Of a stretch of 30,329 bases of DNA, positions 29,614 through 30,329 are shown piece by piece. A program made the position numbers and the translations under genes. The stretch covers positions 900,137 through 930,465 of the forward strand of contig BFEA01000227.1 of assembly GCA_003427395.1 (NCBI GenBank), read 5' to 3'. The number at the start of each line of letters is the position of its first letter. Position 1 is the stretch's first letter. Under the pieces are notes generated by a model. The model saw only the letters and a program-made list of their open reading frames with translations, made no database searches and had not been told where the DNA came from. This DNA is from Chara braunii. Lineage: Eukaryota; Streptophyta; Charophyceae; Charales; Characeae.

Positions 29614-29748
29614 GGGGTAACTACGGCGCAGTCAGGGTTACAGTTTGTAATTGCATTTGAAACTGCGTTTTAGCAGTTTAGTTAGGGCCCGAGTTTCAAT
29701 TGTAGTTGAAACTCGAGCTGCCTTTAGGTAGCAGTTCAGTCAGGGCCC
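29614..29748. repeat. Tandem hairpin units ending in GCAGTYYAGTYAGGGCCC
   Basis: Unit tails GCAGTTTAGTTAGGGCCC (29673-29690) and GCAGTTCAGTCAGGGCCC (29731-29748) are preceded by different stems at equivalent places: AAACTGC-GTTTTA-GCAGTTT (29660-29679) and GCTGCC-TTTA-GGTAGC (29717-29732). Before those, TTAC/GTAA (29638-29650) corresponds to a perfect 10-bp stem CGAGTTTCAA/TTGAAACTCG (29690-29715). A partial first unit GGGTAACTACGGCGCAGTCA (29615-29634) matches 19119-19138. Confidence 0.75.
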
Positions 29749-29775
29749 TCGTCCATCCACGAACAGCAGATAAAC

Positions 29776-29790
29776 AAAAAAAAAAAAAAA
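29776..29790. repeat. Poly-A run
   Basis: Run of 15 A soon after the hairpin units. It could be the A-tail of a plus-strand retroposed sequence that includes 29614-29775. Confidence 0.6.
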
Positions 29791-30154
29791 CACCCCTTAT
29801 GCTGTGATTGCGGTCTGATACAGAGTGCTACAGTACTTGTCCGGAACTGAGTGAAAAGAGGCAGTTAGCTGCCTCCAGTGGAATCCGCCCTGCCTGGCTG
29901 GCAGGGCACTAGAAGGACCTCACAACAAAGAGAAAACAAAGAAAATGACATGTCTCACGGTCCTCACATACTGGCCAGATACATTCCTCAAAGCACTGGT
30001 GTAACTTCCACCTACGTGGATTCATAGTTCCTCGTTTCTTTTCTTTTTTTTTTCTCTTTTTCTTTCCTTTTTCTTCTTTGACCCCCATCCCTGCACTGTT
30101 GAAATACAGACCCAGGTTCGAATTGTGTAGGGCGGCACCGCCACGCTACATCTG

Positions 30155-30302
30155 GGCCGTGGCCAATCTGGGGTGTGGCCGAGACCGTGGCCAATCTGGG
30201 GTGTGGCCGAGACATCTTTCCCGTGGCCAATCCGGGTTGGGCCAAGACATCTCGGCCGTGGCCAGTCAGGGGTGTGGCCGAGACATCTCGGCCATGGCCC
30301 AA
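30155..30302. repeat. Minisatellite of 27-36 bp units
   Basis: CCGTGGCCA starts at 30158, 30185, 30221 and 30256. Each copy is followed by an ATCTGGGGTGTGGCCGAGAC-like body, with ACATCTCGGCC in the longer ones. Frames across it are repetitive and not genes. The window ends in a T-run (30314-30329). Confidence 0.92.
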
Positions 30303-30329
30303 CCATGGGGCTGTTTTTTTTTTTTTTTT

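Overview
The window looks like repeat-rich intergenic DNA from a nuclear genome of a green plant or streptophyte alga. The evidence is: chromodomain-type and other Ty3/gypsy retrotransposons; a primer-binding site matching plant-type tRNA-Asp; a U6 snRNA-derived stretch; long AT, CT and GAT simple repeats; and single uncalled N bases typical of a shotgun assembly. The style of the elements makes me think of a charophyte such as Chara, but that is a guess from memory. I see no convincing host protein-coding gene.

Left part (1-13.1 kb): simple repeats, a nested palindrome and a duplicated 203-bp AT-rich unit (1-1.03 kb). A non-coding hairpin-rich tract follows (1.03-3.14 kb). A large decayed minus-strand Ty3/gypsy element comes next. 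In element sense it reads: candidate 5' LTR (from 11461 upward), tRNA-Asp PBS (11441-11458), gag with CCHC knuckle (11103-9260), reverse transcriptase and RNase H (9250-8035), integrase (8024-6208), then a second, different gag-like gene with its own CCHC knuckle (6018-3141). No protease is visible between the first gag and RT, and no matching 3' LTR was found. All frames carry stops or frameshifts.

Middle (13.1-20.1 kb): no genes, but unusual structure. There is a 120-150-bp tandem repeat (13.8-14.2 kb). At 14.4-15.36 kb there is an array of twelve hairpins with a near-invariant loop and stems that change by compensation. At 16.8-18.1 kb there is another hairpin chain. At 18.75-19.02 kb a U6 snRNA-derived pseudogene sits downstream of tRNA-like A and B boxes. 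The element's own LTR region (12.0-12.9 kb) also carries a duplicated module whose hairpins covary.

Right part (20.1-30.3 kb): a 5'-truncated plus-strand chromovirus pol (RT end, RNase H, integrase, chromodomain; 20.09-22.38 kb) with an otherwise open reading frame; a candidate 3' LTR start; a long inverted repeat (23.35-23.52 kb); GAT-rich minisatellites; a third, badly decayed minus-strand gag-protease fragment (27.08-24.98 kb); a CT microsatellite; a small unidentified coding-like fragment; covarying hairpin repeats (29.6-29.75 kb); and a terminal minisatellite.

The retroelement genes are parts of ordinary copy-and-paste cycles and all look dead or incomplete. The most unusual content is the recurrent pattern of repeated units whose hairpin stems covary while the loops stay fixed, and the gag-pol-gag gene order of the left element.
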